Assembly (NCBI GenBank): GCA_963920635.1
Contig: OY987298.1
Coordinates: forward strand, 21,051,647-21,115,646
Length of the DNA: 64,000 nt
Reading direction: 5' to 3'
From: Pseudeuparius sepicola
Taxonomy: Eukaryota; Arthropoda; Insecta; Coleoptera; Anthribidae
Positions 10,839 through 21,354 of the stretch are shown here, one piece after another. Position numbers and translations under genes: made by a program. The notes beneath the pieces were generated by a model that did not search any database, was not told the origin of the DNA, and saw only the letters and a list, made by a program, of their open reading frames with translations. Each line of letters begins with the position of its first letter. Positions within the stretch are counted from its first letter, which is position 1.

Positions 10839-12898
10839 TAGTTGGGCATAAGACTATTTTATCTTTAAGGGATTTTGCACTTAGGTATGTTTTATTAATG
10901 ACATATATGCTTCGAGGTCTTCATAAGAATTTTTACTCTTAAAACGCTCTTAAATTCAGTGAGGTTTTAATAAACCGCAAGGAAGTGTTAAAAGTCTTAT
11001 AATGTTCTCAAGATTTAGTCTTATAGCATTCTTCAAGAATAATTCTTAAGATTACTAAAACTGAGTAATTTTGTTCTTGTTAAAATAATAAAACAACAAA
11101 TAAAACAATCTTGAGCTTACCTTGAATGAGACAAAAGCAAGTATATATTAAGACAATACACCCTTAAATCAGTAGTAATAGGACTGTATTATCTAATTAA
11201 AGTGATCAACAAACAGATGACTCCATTTTGTTTGTTGATTTAGTAGAGGTTCGTGCGCGGACAAAAGGCATTATACTATAGGGCATAGGGCAGAAGCATA
11301 TTAAAATGCCGCACACTAGGTGGGAAGTGGGAAATAATACTTATAAATTTCTAGTTTCTAGGTTATGTATTCCTCACAAATATCTGGCGCAAGTGGTGCG
11401 CCTGAAGACGCATGCTAGAAGACTAAGATGTATTAGTCTTTTTAATACTCTAGGACAAGACTAGCAGCTCCTGATGAGGTATAAATTATTGTCTTCCGTA
11501 AGACTATTTTCTCTTTGTAAAATCAAATATGCTTTAAGATTGTATTTATTACACCAATAGTAAGTACATTTGTATTTAAGCTTAACTTTGTCTCGAAGGC
11601 ATAAGTGGCTTTTTACTTATTATGTAATTTGTCAAAACCATAAAGAATTTAAGCAAAATCCGCCATATTTTTTTAATGTATGAAGAAGATCTTTATACAG
11701 CCTTGTGAAATATTTTGTAGATTAATGACATATTTCATCGTAAAATGGTAGTAAAATGTTAACATTAGTAGTTAATTATTAACAAGAGGAAGCAATTGGA
11801 GTGGTTTTCAAATACAAATATATGCATCTTTGCAAAAATAATATTTTAAGAAGCACGCAATTTTGTAAACGAATTTGTTGAATTAGCAAGGCGCATTGAT
11901 TCGTTAGGGCTATTATCATGTAATAATATATAATAAAATAATATATTTTTGAAAAACCCGAAAACTGCCGAAATTTCTTCGGTTTGTAACTTTTTTGTTC
12001 CAAAAATTTTTCGGTAAAAATTTTCCCCTATGTCATTTGTGGGCAAAACTAATTGCTTTAAGCTTACTTTATCAGAATTTAAAACAATGCCACGGTTTAA
12101 TGGGTGTTCTCTTAGTACCCTCCGAAAAATGTGCCCATTTTATTGTAGCGAACCGTATAGTCTCGAATCCTGTGCCTTCATGTTTTAGGTATTTTTTTCC
12201 CAACATACTACACCGGACATCTTGAAAATTTCTTGCGAGGTATCGGTTTCTTGCACATCATTCACATTTTTAAAATTTTCTAGTATGTATAACAGCTATA
12301 AATAAAAAAAATTAAGTGTTAAGAGAGCACACAAAAAACCATGGTTTTTCCAAATTCTGATAAACTAGGTTTAAAGCAATCATTTTTGAACAAATTTCAT
12401 TAAGAATTTAGGCCATGGATCTCATGTGTGTTTTTACGCAAAGTTAGCTCATCAAAAAAGCATTTTTTTTTCAAATAAAGTTCTCAGAAAAATGCATATT
12501 TGTCAAGATTTTCTAGAGTGGCACTTCTTAAATAGACACCCTGTATTTTTGTCCTTAACTTTCGAGAACACCCTGTATATAAATTCTGAAGCTTGATTCG
12601 GATTCTCCAGAGAAAACTGCATCATCCTGGTTTTAAGCTGGTCTTTTCATTTCAAAAACTAAGGATATAATCGGACTTTATTTGAGACACCTAATATACC
12701 CTGAAAAAGTTTTTTTTTGCTATGCGAAAAATAGTTATTTGTGTAACTAGTGCAAAAAGTGCATATATGTTGCACGAGGCATGAAGTTTTCAGTTCGAGA
12801 CGCAGTCGAGGTAACTGATGGACAAACTTCATTTCCAGTATTTTGTTTTCTTCGTTGCCTGTGAAGGTCTCAGGTTCTTCACTTAAAACTCTTTTTCG
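10839..12898. other. No gene found; decayed repeat sequence
   Basis: AT-rich with no supported coding region. Two Tc1-like terminal motifs (GACACCCTGTATTTTTG near 12,533 and GAACACCCTGTATAT near 12,565) suggest worn ends of DNA transposons at 12.3-12.6 kb. The remainder is unassigned. Confidence 0.5.
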
Positions 12899-12913
12899 AA
12901 TTGAAGGGTACAA

Positions 12914-13112
12914 TGCAATAACCGGTCAAGTCCATTTTTAAGGCAAATTTAGTTGGCAGTCGATTATTCCACACAATAAAATCCTCTTTCATCCTGTGCA
13001 ATAACCAGCTCTCTATCGTACAGAATAAACAATACACAGATGTTTTGTTAGTTGCCTACCATACAATACTGTGCAATAACGAGTCATGTCCGGGACTTGA
13101 CTGGTTATTGCA
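12914..13112. repeat. Left subterminal repeats of the TIR core
   Basis: TGCAATAACCGGTCAAGTCC at 12,914, partial TGCAATAACCAG at 12,997, TGCAATAACGAGTCATGTCC at 13,072, and the reverse complement GGACTTGACTGGTTATTGCA at 13,093. The last two form a head-to-head hairpin 90-130 bp upstream of the transposase ATG, so they could also repress the promoter. That role is inference. Confidence 0.8.
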
Positions 13113-13201
13113 CAGTTCTGCTAAACTTTCGCATTGCCTGTGTATACGCGAAGAGTGTTTGTATTCTTCGTAGTTTTAACCAAAAACTTAAGAAAATTAT
13201 A

Positions 13202-15281
13202 ATGTCTGACAGTGACAGTACCCTTGACGATCCTTTTGAAGGTACTCACAGTGACACTGATGAGGATTATCTTCCCGAAATTGAGAATAGTGGCAGGTAT
13301 AACCTCAATATCCATTCAGATTCTTCCTCGGATTCGCCTGTTTGGGATGAAGATGTAATAGAAAATATAGAAGATAATAATCTACAACCAGGGACATCAG
13401 CTGAAACACCACAGCGCGGAAAAAAGAGATTACGACGCTTAACAATATGGAAGAGAAACATAAGAAAAGCAAGGCGAACCCAAGGAAAATGTTATGAAAA
13501 TGTTGCTGGTGCAGTGGTTCAGGAAAAAAAAATAGGGCCAAACTGTGATTGCAGACTAAAGTGTATGGATGAAATTATTGGACAGGAAGGTTGTACCAAA
13601 ATTTTTAGCATTTCTACAGTATGCCTAGCAAGGACCTTCAAGATGCTTATTTATTTGGATGTCTCGAAAGAAAATCAGTGGCAAGGCCTCGGCCTCGATC
13701 AGGTCATGGACATAATAAGAACTCGTCATATATTTACAAAGTAATTTTTATCTTTCATCATTTTGTACTTTCATAATCACTGTTTATTGCTTTTTAGATT
13801 CAACATGCTGGAAATAGTAAAATTATTTGTAAAAAGGCTTTTCTGTCTGTCCATGGCATATCTAGATCTAGACTTGAACGTTTACAAAAGCACTTAAATG
13901 AAAATGGAATTCCTCCAACAGATCTAAGAGGAAGATATTTAAATAGAATAAACAAGTTACCAGAAAATATAAATAATAACATTCGACAACACATTCTTAG
14001 CTTCCCAAGGTACAGATCTCATTATAGTAGGGCAGACAACCTGAATCACTATTACCTTTCGCCATTACTAACTGTTTCAAAAATGCACGAGCTATACTTG
14101 AAAAAATACGAGCCGGAGACAACGGATAACCCTACTGTTAAGTATGAATATTTTCGAAAGTATATTGTCGAAAACTTCAAGATAAGTTTCGGTAAACCGA
14201 AATATGACACATGCCAAAAGTGTGATAAACTTTGCAATAAAATTGAAGCAGCTGACGATGAAAATGAAAAAAAGGCTTTAGAAAATGAAAAACAGTTACA
14301 TCTTATAAAGGCTGAAACCTTCTACACCGATTTAAAAGCTAAAACAAATTTGGCTAAGAATGATCCACGAGCCGAAGTACTCACCTTTGACTTCCAGCAG
14401 AATCTACCCCTGCCTGTATGCCCAAGTGGTGAAGTATTTTATAAAATACAACTCTGGGTCTATAATTTTTGTATCAACGTAGGTAGCACAGGAGAAACTT
14501 ACTTTTATTTGTATGACGAAACATTGGGAGGTAAAGGCCACAACGAAGTGGCAAGTATTCTCTTACACTTCATCAACAACTACATCCGCTCAGAAGTGAA
14601 AAATGTGTATATTTTTTCTGATAACTGTGCCTCTCAAAACAAGAATAATGTACTGGTTCAGTTTTTTTATAGCCTTGTTGAAACTGAGAAATATGCATTT
14701 ATATACCATAGGTATCCTGAACTGGGCCACAGTTTTTTGCCGTGCGATCGCAGTTTTGGAGCAATAGAAATAAAAAAACGAAAGTATGATAAAATATACT
14801 TGCCCGATGAGTATGCAAATATTATTAAAAGTGCAAGGAAAGACTTTTCAGTGATACGCGTGACGCAAGATATGTTTCTAAATTTTAAAAATCATTTACA
14901 ACAGTTCTTTGTAAAAAATCCCTCAAAATGTAATAACAAGTACACCTTGTCCAAATATCGCATAATATGTTACGAAAAGAATGATAAAGAGACATTAGTC
15001 AAATGTAGCGCAACTGTAGGCATGATAATTTTTTCAACATTTCAAATAAAAAATAAAAAAAAAATTTGAGTAATGTGTCTTTACCAACCATTGATCAGAA
15101 GTTATATTCGGAAAAAAGAAAACTTAAAGAGAAAAAACTTGATCACATAATGACACTCTCAAAAAATTATGTACCTAAGTGTGATATGTGGTTCTATAAT
15201 GACATTGAAAAATATCACAGAAGCTTTGAACAGTCAGATAAAGAGTCTTCTGCATCAGAATATGATGACTGTGATGAGTAA
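13202..15281 (+). pseudogene. Transposase of the 12.9-16.2 kb element, one intron, two frameshifts
   Basis: Start at ATG 13202, opening an acidic serine-rich N-terminus (MSDSDSTLDDPFEG) and then a basic RGKKRLRRLTIWKRNIRKAR stretch and a Cys cluster (NCDCRLKC). A 1-bp loss near 13,610 shifts the frame. Exon 1 ends at 13,740, a 57-bp GT-AG intron (13,741-13,797) follows, and exon 2 continues as QHAGNSKIICKKAFLSVHG. Exon 2 holds YDTCQKCDKLC (14,203 on), the putative catalytic motifs FDFQQNLPLP, FSDNCASQNKNN and HSFLPCDRSFGAIE (Asp at residues 103, 180 and 222 counted from 14,083), and LWVYNFC. A second indel in the A-rich run at about 15,040-15,064 shifts into the last exon piece, which ends CDE-stop at 15,281. 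This resembles a large insect family of uncharacterised DDE transposases with a DNCxxQNKNN motif. Few defects imply fairly recent activity. Confidence 0.75.
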
Positions 15282-15782
15282 ATAAGGTTGTTTAATGAAA
15301 AAAAAATATTATAAAAATACTGCTTAATCATAGAAAATTAAGGTGAAGATGTGTTTATTAATAAATGTTCTCAAATTTCAATAAATAAGTTTTCTTGAAA
15401 TCGGCATTAAAATGTCCCAAAATCGTCATTAAAAGCACAGAAATCGTACAATAATGTAGCCCATTATTAAATATTCAAAACCCGGCCGATAAAGGCTCAT
15501 TTAACTTTTCGTACACGTTGAGAAATTGTTTCCTATAGAAGCGCAATCCTTCAGTATACATATTTTAGTAAATTTGTAAATCAATAGATTTGTTGTGTAG
15601 ACTGCAGTAGCAGTTTGGTTTTTCTGTCAGAAGGTGCCGTACATCATTATACTTGTCCTAGGAAGAGCGATCGGTAAAGTCAAGCAACGCCGCGCGTAGT
15701 CGGTTCGTGGACGGGTGATCCCTTATTATTATTTTCTTGCCTAATAAAACTTTTTTTTTTCGATTTCAAGAAAAATATAATA

Positions 15783-15905
15783 TGTACCTCAGCACTGAAG
15801 TTCTTTTTATGACTCATGTGGTTTATTTGCCTCGGCCAGAGGCCTCAGCAACTAAACTCCACATGAGTCATAAAAAGTCGAACTTCAGTGCCTTGGTACA
15901 TAAAT
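15783..15905. repeat. Hairpin in the 3' part of the Sola-like element
   Basis: TATGTACCTCAGCACTGAAG and TTTTTATGACTCATGTGG are mirrored by CCACATGAGTCATAAAAAG and CTTCAGTGCCTTGGTACATA, around a loop that itself contains the short palindrome GCCTCGGCCAGAGGC. A right-hand TIR-core copy follows at 15,961 and the inverted terminal one at 16,147. Confidence 0.75.
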
Positions 15906-16599
15906 AACTATTATTTCACGTTGGTATTTAATTCTTTATAACAATATTATGCAAATACTTTGCAATAACAGGTCAAGTCCATTCATTTTTTGCTTATATC
16001 TTTTTATTTATTTTGAAAAAATTGTTTAAACTGATATGCATAAATTACCTAAGGTATTTGTATCATCGTAATATCATTGAAAATACTGCTGTTCTTATAT
16101 CATATTTTTTAAATGTTTTTTTGCTCTCCTCAATATTTTACAGGCATGGACTTGACTGGTTATTGCATTGTACCCTTCAATTGTTGTGAAGTTTCCGATA
16201 CTGCATGGTACTTGGTTCACCTTCCAGAATTTGAGCAGCTATTTCAGTTTTTTTTTAGAAATTGAAACTTAAATAAAAGTATTTATACCAACAGGTTGAA
16301 CGGAGCAATTTCCCTTATAATATCTTATAAAGAATCTAGTGTGAGTGGTAGATTGGGGACGAAGGGATGCATTTTTGCGATATATTTCAACAAAATTAAA
16401 ACTTCTAATTTTACCGCTTATTACAAATAATGATAGAGGATTGTTTGTCTTGCTATCGGGAATTTTCACAGTTATGATAGAATCCAGTCGTTAATATCAT
16501 TATTTAATGGTCATTTCTGTAACTCGTCTCTGCGGCATGCTCCTGCAATGCCAAATACTGCAACTATCTATAACAATACACAAGTAAGTAGGTATAAAG

Positions 16600-16825
16600 T
16601 TAAAAATCGGCCAAGTGCGAGTCGAACTCGAACATTTAAGGGTTCCGTACCACTGTACTATATTTAACACTATACATATTTTTAAAAAATACTTTAGTAA
16701 AAATAAAAAAATAAATAAAAAAGTTTGCCCCAGAGCGAGGTTTCGAACGCCTGACCTCTGGGTTATGAGCTCAGCACACTTCCACTGCGCTACTTCTCTG
16801 TTTGAGAAATACTAGTTAGTTAGCC
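16600..16825. mobile_element. tRNA-derived SINE or tRNA-containing repeat
   Basis: Begins ATCGGCCAAGTGCGAGTCG, followed by GGGTTCCGTACCA. This motif is, to my knowledge, dispersed in many insect genomes. It is followed by an A/T-rich run and a tRNA-like region in the opposite orientation. 16,183-16,600 to its left holds nothing I can assign. Confidence 0.65.
16732..16803 (-). pseudogene. tRNA-like sequence, CAT anticodon loop
   Basis: Minus strand reads an A-box-like TAGCGCAGTGG, an anticodon loop CTCATAA (CAT, Met-type) and a B-box-like GCGTTCGAAACC. The T stem has two mismatches and the acceptor pairing is partial, so it is a tRNA relic, probably the RNA-polymerase-III promoter of a SINE. 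Confidence 0.65.
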
Positions 16826-17059
16826 GTGTTATCATTATTAACAAAAATCGAAACTATTATATTAACTTTATTTTACTTTTATTATTTGTTGTTATAGCGG
16901 CCATACACACTCTGTAGAAATTTCAAGTGTCTACCTACTACGATTCAAAAGATACAGCCCTATAAGGCATAGTTGGTGTCCCGTGGGGCTTTTTAAATAT
17001 TCTACGAGATTTTACATAAAAATACAGCACACCAAAACAATACCAAATGTCAGGCAATG

Positions 17060-17510
17060 TTTACGAATAATAATCGGGCGGGCCGGGCATGCGCCTCGGC
17101 CACGATGTATACAGTATGATCCCGAGGACCTCGCCAAATCGCGAAAAAAAAAGCGGCCCATACGGCCGAACGGCTTTTTCGATCGGGGTGCCCTCTCGCA
17201 GGCGAGAGGCCCGTATCCGTCGGCGGCCCCACGGGAAAACTGAACTCGACCGGCGCTCCCCCTTCCAATCGCTAGCCACTTTTCCCGAAAAAAACGGGAA
17301 AACAAATTCCGGGGGCCGAACGGCTCTCCCGATTCGGACGCCCTTCAATAGGGTTGTTGCCCGTGAGCTCGGGCGGGCGTACGCCAAATTTGGGCTCCAA
17401 ATATCGACTGCGCCCTGTAGACGAGAGCATAGGTACGCGTATTACTACACAGGAGCGGGGGCCATAACAATGCCTATGGCCCGGCAGGGCCGGTAGGCGC
17501 TTGTTAACAA
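17060..17510. other. CpG-rich island with an internal duplicated module
   Basis: The most GC-rich stretch before 24 kb. A module beginning GGCCGAACGGCT, then CGAT and CGCCC or TGCCC, and ending at GCCCGT occurs at about 17,162-17,212 and again, diverged, at about 17,317-17,371. Frames stay open on both strands, as expected from high GC. The plus frame shows the duplication as GRTAFSIGVPSRRREAR and GRTALPIRTPFNRVVAR. I see no known domain. It could be a CpG-island promoter, a degenerate exon or a duplicated regulatory module. Confidence 0.45.
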
Positions 17511-17514
17511 GAGA

Positions 17515-17915
17515 TCCTTTCGCTCAGTTCCCTAATTATCTTAATTATTATTATATTAATTACGTGAGTAACAAACAAGGAACAAATAATGAAGCCAGAG
17601 ATATAGGGTCAGAGGTAGGATAGCCCAGAGCCATCTCCCATTTCCAAATATTTCTCTGTGTATAATATGTCGAGCTGAAACGCAATACCCTCATCTTAAT
17701 TCTACTTCACCTTCCTGCCAACATCTTTAGTGGTTTGGCTTAGCCGCCTCGCGGTAATACTGCCGCAATGCACGTCGTAAATCGTCTCGGACAAGCAGCG
17801 GCGCCTCGTCAGGGGTAAAACAGGACATATATTCGAATGAAATTGCAGCCATTCGAAAATGAACGGACAATTTCGTGGGCTACATTGTCCGGGTAAATTT
17901 TACGATACTTTCTAC
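17515..17915. promoter_or_regulatory. Putative conserved non-coding segment
   Basis: Non-repetitive, moderately GC sequence with homeodomain-type sites (TTAATTATTA, TTAATTACG) and CpG-rich blocks near 17,740-17,830. No reading frame. It ends where a Tc1-like terminus (TACAGGGTGATTAAC) begins. Regulatory role is inferred from composition only. Confidence 0.35.
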
Positions 17916-17916
17916 A

Positions 17917-18187
17917 GGGTGATTAACTTGTTCTGTTTAGGAGCCTAACGTCGGCGAGATGTCAATAAAATAAAACTGTTTTGCGGTATACATTTTTTTT
18001 GCAAAGCCTTCGTTTTAAAGCAGTGTTACCGGATTTGCTATATCCTATTATTTACATTTGTTCTGCTGCCATAAACAGGTCACAGTCTAATATCCGATTG
18101 TACAGGGTGGTCAGATAAGGATGCAAAGTGCTGTATCTCGGAAACTATTCGTCGTAGAGACTTGCGGTAAAAAATTTTTAGAATAAA
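17917..18187. mobile_element. Two Tc1-like terminal fragments
   Basis: TACAGGGTGATTAACTTGTT at 17,917 and TACAGGGTGGTCAGATAAGG at 18,102 each look like the outer tip of a Tc1/mariner-type element. Neither has a matching opposite end nearby, so both are truncated. Confidence 0.5.
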
Positions 18188-18604
18188 GTGGCCAAGAGAA
18201 AAACCTGGAAATTATTTTCAGATTTCCAAGATAGTCACCATAAAAATAGATATATTTTAAAAAGAATAATAAACTGCATAAAATTTAATGGCAAACTAGA
18301 ATCAGCGTTGCCAGGGCACGACGAAAAAAAGACTTTCAAAATCTTTTTTCGAGAATTAATCGATTTTACATCCGAGTTAGATTATATTATGAAAGAACAT
18401 TTAAAAAGTTCTACGGTATTCAAGGGTACATCAAAAACGGTACAAAATGAAATTTTGAAAAGCATGCTGGAAGTTTGTCGCCAAGAATTTCGAGAGCAAA
18501 TAAATAAAACAGACTTTTTGGCCATACAGTGTGATGAAACAACCGACATTTCGAACCACTGTCAAATGGTAATGATATTTAGATATTTAGATAGTGGTAA
18601 GTGA
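18188..18604 (+). pseudogene. hAT transposase internal fragment (ZMYM1/DUF4371 type)
   Basis: Uninterrupted frame with SHHKNRYILKRIINCIKF, ALPGHDEKK and FLAIQCDETTDISNHCQMVM. These are consecutive hallmarks of the DUF4371 region in ZMYM1-like hAT transposases (kIi.cikf.g..LalrGHDE, then DEttDiSn). The TTF zinc finger upstream and the dimerisation domain downstream are missing. The apparent start is not the true one. It is not part of the 18.85-kb hAT element, which lies to the right with its own duplication. It may belong to the outer hAT copy whose right end is at 20,027. Following sequence to 18,840 is non-coding with a TACCTACC microsatellite. Confidence 0.75.
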
Positions 18605-18848
18605 TAAGTACCTACCTACCTACCTACTTCGGCTTATAGATTTTTTTAGTAGAAATTAGGGATTTTGCGTTATTAACTTTTTCTTTGAAAAACGGGAATT
18701 CATGTTTTATGCACTTTTTAACTTTTTATATCGATTATGCAAAAATAAGTCATTTCTACTAATCAGAAAAAATTAAAAAGCCCATGCCGAAAGTAGGTAC
18801 CCACCTCCACCTCGGCGCCCCCCTATTTTTTTATAAGTGACGCACGAG

Positions 18849-19961
18849 CACGGGCGTAGCCAGGATTTAGTTTTGGGGGGGGGGTTTAGTTTGAGAAGTA
18901 AATAAAACAACAAAAATATACTTACATGAAATTCAATATCTATATATTCATCCGAAAAACTACGACATATTTATAAAGTTCTTAACTTTAAATGAAATGG
19001 ATAAATTAATTTCGTTCCTCTGCGCTAAATCTAAAACCATTAAAGAAGAAATCTTCGGCTTTTTCTTTTAAATATATCCACTACTTCATCTGCATGAATT
19101 TCTGTTCCATAGTGAATGTTCATTAGAGCCAAACCATTAAGTCTGTTTTCACTTGTAGTGTTTCGTAAATAGTTTTTCAGTCTTGTTAGGCTCGAGAAAG
19201 ACCTTTCTGGGGTAGCAGTGGATACAGGAATGGTAGCCAAGATTTGTAGTAATGTGTAAATATTAGGATAAAGGTTTTTATCGCACATATCTAGGCATTC
19301 CAAACTAGATTTCGGGGTAGGCAGTCTTCTTATCAGCATGCAAGGTAGCTGAAGCTTTTATAGTTAAATCCAAATTTGTTTCTTTATTAAAAACCCCTTG
19401 ACCTTGACTACACCACTTTTTCCAGTAGTCCATACCTTTAAGTTTATCACCCTTTCTTTTTTCCCCTCCATTTTTCGACAGTAATAATGATTCACGTATC
19501 TATCCTTAACAAGGTCATCGAATAACAGCGCACTAAAATTACTCACTTACACGGTACACTTAATTCTCTTCACTATTCGTTCACCACTTTTCACTTTTAT
19601 TCGCTTCGAGTTCTCATGGAACAATACTGCCGTAAGCGCGGTCACGCGCCGCGGCGCCGCTTATATAGCAACCCAGTAGCCGTCCAGAAACTTCCACGAA
19701 CTTCCACAAAGTTCCGCTCATTTCGACCGAGGGGCGTGGCGAATAATCGAGAAACAACGCAAAGTGTCCCTACAATACATACAATGTCTCTCGTCAAAAG
19801 ATGGCGCTAGGCGCTACTATTACTACATATATTCAAACGTAATAATAATTTAACTCTTCACTCCTCGTATTTTTTCGGTATAATATTAGGTAATATTTTG
19901 CTTATTTCGGGGGGGGGGGGGTTTGAACCCCCGAAACCCCCCCCCCTTGGCTACGCCCGTG
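18849..19961 (-). mobile_element. Internally deleted hAT element, copy 1
   Basis: TIRs CACGGGCGTAGCCAGGATTT and TTGGCTACGCCCGTG with subterminal G- and C-runs. Perfect 8-bp duplication CGCACGAG at 18,841-18,848 and 19,962-19,969. It carries the start and the C-terminus of a hAT transposase on the minus strand, with the middle removed. A sister copy in opposite orientation is at 49,177-50,298 and shares the same deletion junction, so the deleted form itself has transposed. Confidence 0.92.
19040..19471 (-). pseudogene. Deleted hAT transposase (N-terminus joined to dimerisation domain)
   Basis: Starts at ATG 19,471 (MEGKK). A 1-bp difference from the sister copy in the following A/G run breaks the frame early. 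After the internal deletion the C-terminal hAT dimerisation region is clear: LYPNIYTLLQIL, then STATPERSFSSLTRLKNYLR and NRLNGLALMNIH, the classic ERsFS.L.riKt.lRs..g..RL..La motif. No catalytic region remains, so it cannot encode an active enzyme. Confidence 0.85.
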
Positions 19962-19969
19962 CGCACGAG

Positions 19970-20027
19970 TGTGTTCTTTTCAAAACGTAGCCCCCCCCCC
20001 TGTGCATTAACCCACGAGCCGCCACTG
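19970..20027. mobile_element. Right end of an outer hAT copy
   Basis: The target of the inner hAT insertion continues here as a C-run and finishes ACGAGCCGCCACTG, the inverse of the CAGTGGCGGCTC end seen at 1,997. Its left end was not found; it may include the DUF4371 fragment at 18.2 kb. Confidence 0.5.
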
Positions 20028-20029
20028 GG

Positions 20030-20260
20030 TACCACCTACTTTTAGGATTCAGGAACTTGTTAGCAGTGCTGACTATAGAGTTTGTGGTACCTACTCCAGG
20101 TTGGCACGTAGTATAAGTGAAACCACCGTCCTTCACTACGTCCTTACTTTTTGGGCTCCTTCTGTTTGCTACGTCATAGTTACCTCTCATAGTGAGGAGT
20201 CATACATTCACTGACAAGCTGCGCTTCGGCCGACGCCGAGGTTCCTAATTCCGAACGGTA
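20030..20260. promoter_or_regulatory. Putative non-coding island, left half
   Basis: Unique sequence with a CpG-rich end (CTTCGGCCGACGCCGAGG). It is cut by the foldback element inserted at a TA and resumes at about 22,231. A composition-based call only. Confidence 0.35.
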
Positions 20261-20913
20261 TACAGGGCGATTCACGTAAGTGGTTCATTAGAAGTTTACG
20301 GGGAAGGAGTGCGAATTTTGATTTGAAATTTTGGTTACTTATTAACAGGTTGTAAACTTTCCTTCTAAAATATTTTCAACTTCCGATAACTTCCGGTTAT
20401 GCCGGAAGTCGATAGCAACTTTGTTATTTCAAATAGAACACCCTATATATTATTACACCATTGGGTTCCCTATTAAATTCCAAACCTTTTTTCTCAATAT
20501 AATGTGTATTCTATTCCTAGCCCTTTTCGAGATATTCGCAAATTTTTGATTTTTTTATGAATCTGGAAAACTGAAATTTTGGACTGTCGTAGGCGAAACT
20601 CAACTTTATTGTACAGGGTGTTCGGGAAAAAAATTCCCAATATCAACATCGAAAAATTGAAAAATCTCATTTTTTCAAATGGAACCCATATTTTTTTATT
20701 GCACCGTTGAAATGCTTGTGAAAAGACAGTTCAAAAAGATATAACACACTATATGTCTAAATGAAGCGGTTGCTTCGTTATTACGCAATATACGTATTTT
20801 TGCTGCTCCATATCAAGAAACAACGGACCTTTTCTAATAGGCGGCCATGGATTTTTCATTTGTGATTGTCATTTATTGTGTTCCAAACTAAAAAATATTA
20901 ACTGTTGACAAGA

Positions 20914-21042
20914 ATGGCTCAAGTTAACTATTCTTACGAAGATATTTTGAATATGTTTTACAGTCATGGAGAGTGTAAAAGAATTTTAGAAAGAACAATT
21001 AGAGTTTTTAAGGAAATTTTCATTGAACGTAGTAACTGGTAA
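20914..21042 (+). pseudogene. DUF4817 transposase N-terminal fragment
   Basis: ATG 20,914 opens MAQVNYSYEDILNMFYSHGE and CKRILERTIRVFKE. This resembles the helix-turn-helix start of insect IS630/Tc1-mariner-type transposases annotated as DUF4817 (..yt.eE..dmv..YGec..na..A...Y.e.fp). It ends at a stop at 21,040-21,042, 5' of the nested hairpin. A lysine-rich scrap follows the hairpin near 21,378-21,440. The catalytic DDE part is absent. Confidence 0.6.
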
Positions 21043-21068
21043 AAATTTTAGTAACCCTTAATCTTGAA

Positions 21069-21354
21069 TGTGTTGAGAATTGGTAGGACTTAGGGTTAAA
21101 ACCAAATGGAAATTATATTAGTTCATTGCCAACGTTTCGGTATATTTTATTGGGTTGGGTAAGCATTGCAATTTGTACCTTGTTTTTTGTTCCTCTTTTT
21201 TCCTATATTTTATTTTTTTAAGGAACCTTATTAACATATTATGTAATATCTTTGTAGAGCCCTGATGATGGTTATAAAATATACCGAAACGTTGGCAATG
21301 AACTAATATAATTTCTATTTGGGTTTAACCCTAAATCCTACCAATTCTCAACAC
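21069..21354. mobile_element. Hairpin insertion with hammerhead-core-like motif (Penelope-type?)
   Basis: TGTGTTGAGAATTGGTAGGA and CCAACGTTTCGGTATATTTT are mirrored by AAAATATACCGAAACGTTGG and TCCTACCAATTCTCAACACA. The right arm is preceded by CCCTGATGATGG, so CTGATGAT, a possible short stem (GGT/ACC) and GAAAC occur in order, like a hammerhead core with one extra U. Only TGAA is shared by the flanks. Confidence 0.55.

Larger units (their letters stand above)
12903..16178 (+). mobile_element. DDE transposon with 4-bp AATT duplication, Sola-like (tentative)
   Basis: Complete 3276-bp element. TIRs start GAAGGGTACAATGCAATAAC on the left and end GCATTGTACCCTTC on the right, about 33 bp with single mismatches. 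AATT flanks both sides (12899-12902 and 16179-16182). Six copies of the TIR core TGCAATAACNGGTCAAGTCC lie within the two ends, the pattern expected of transposase-binding sites. It encodes a spliced DDE-type transposase broken by two small indels. A 4-bp duplication with this kind of protein recalls the Sola superfamily, but that placement is from memory of the type and unverified. Confidence 0.85.

Noticed and set aside
16732..16803. Functional tRNA-Met gene on the minus strand
   Set aside because: T stem and acceptor stem contain mismatches and the sequence is embedded in a dispersed SINE-like repeat.
1997..20027. One 18-kb hAT element bounded by CAGTGGCGGCTC and GAGCCGCCACTG
   Set aside because: Flanks do not share an 8-bp duplication, the span holds many unrelated elements and islands, and transposase fragments at the two ends point to separate copies.
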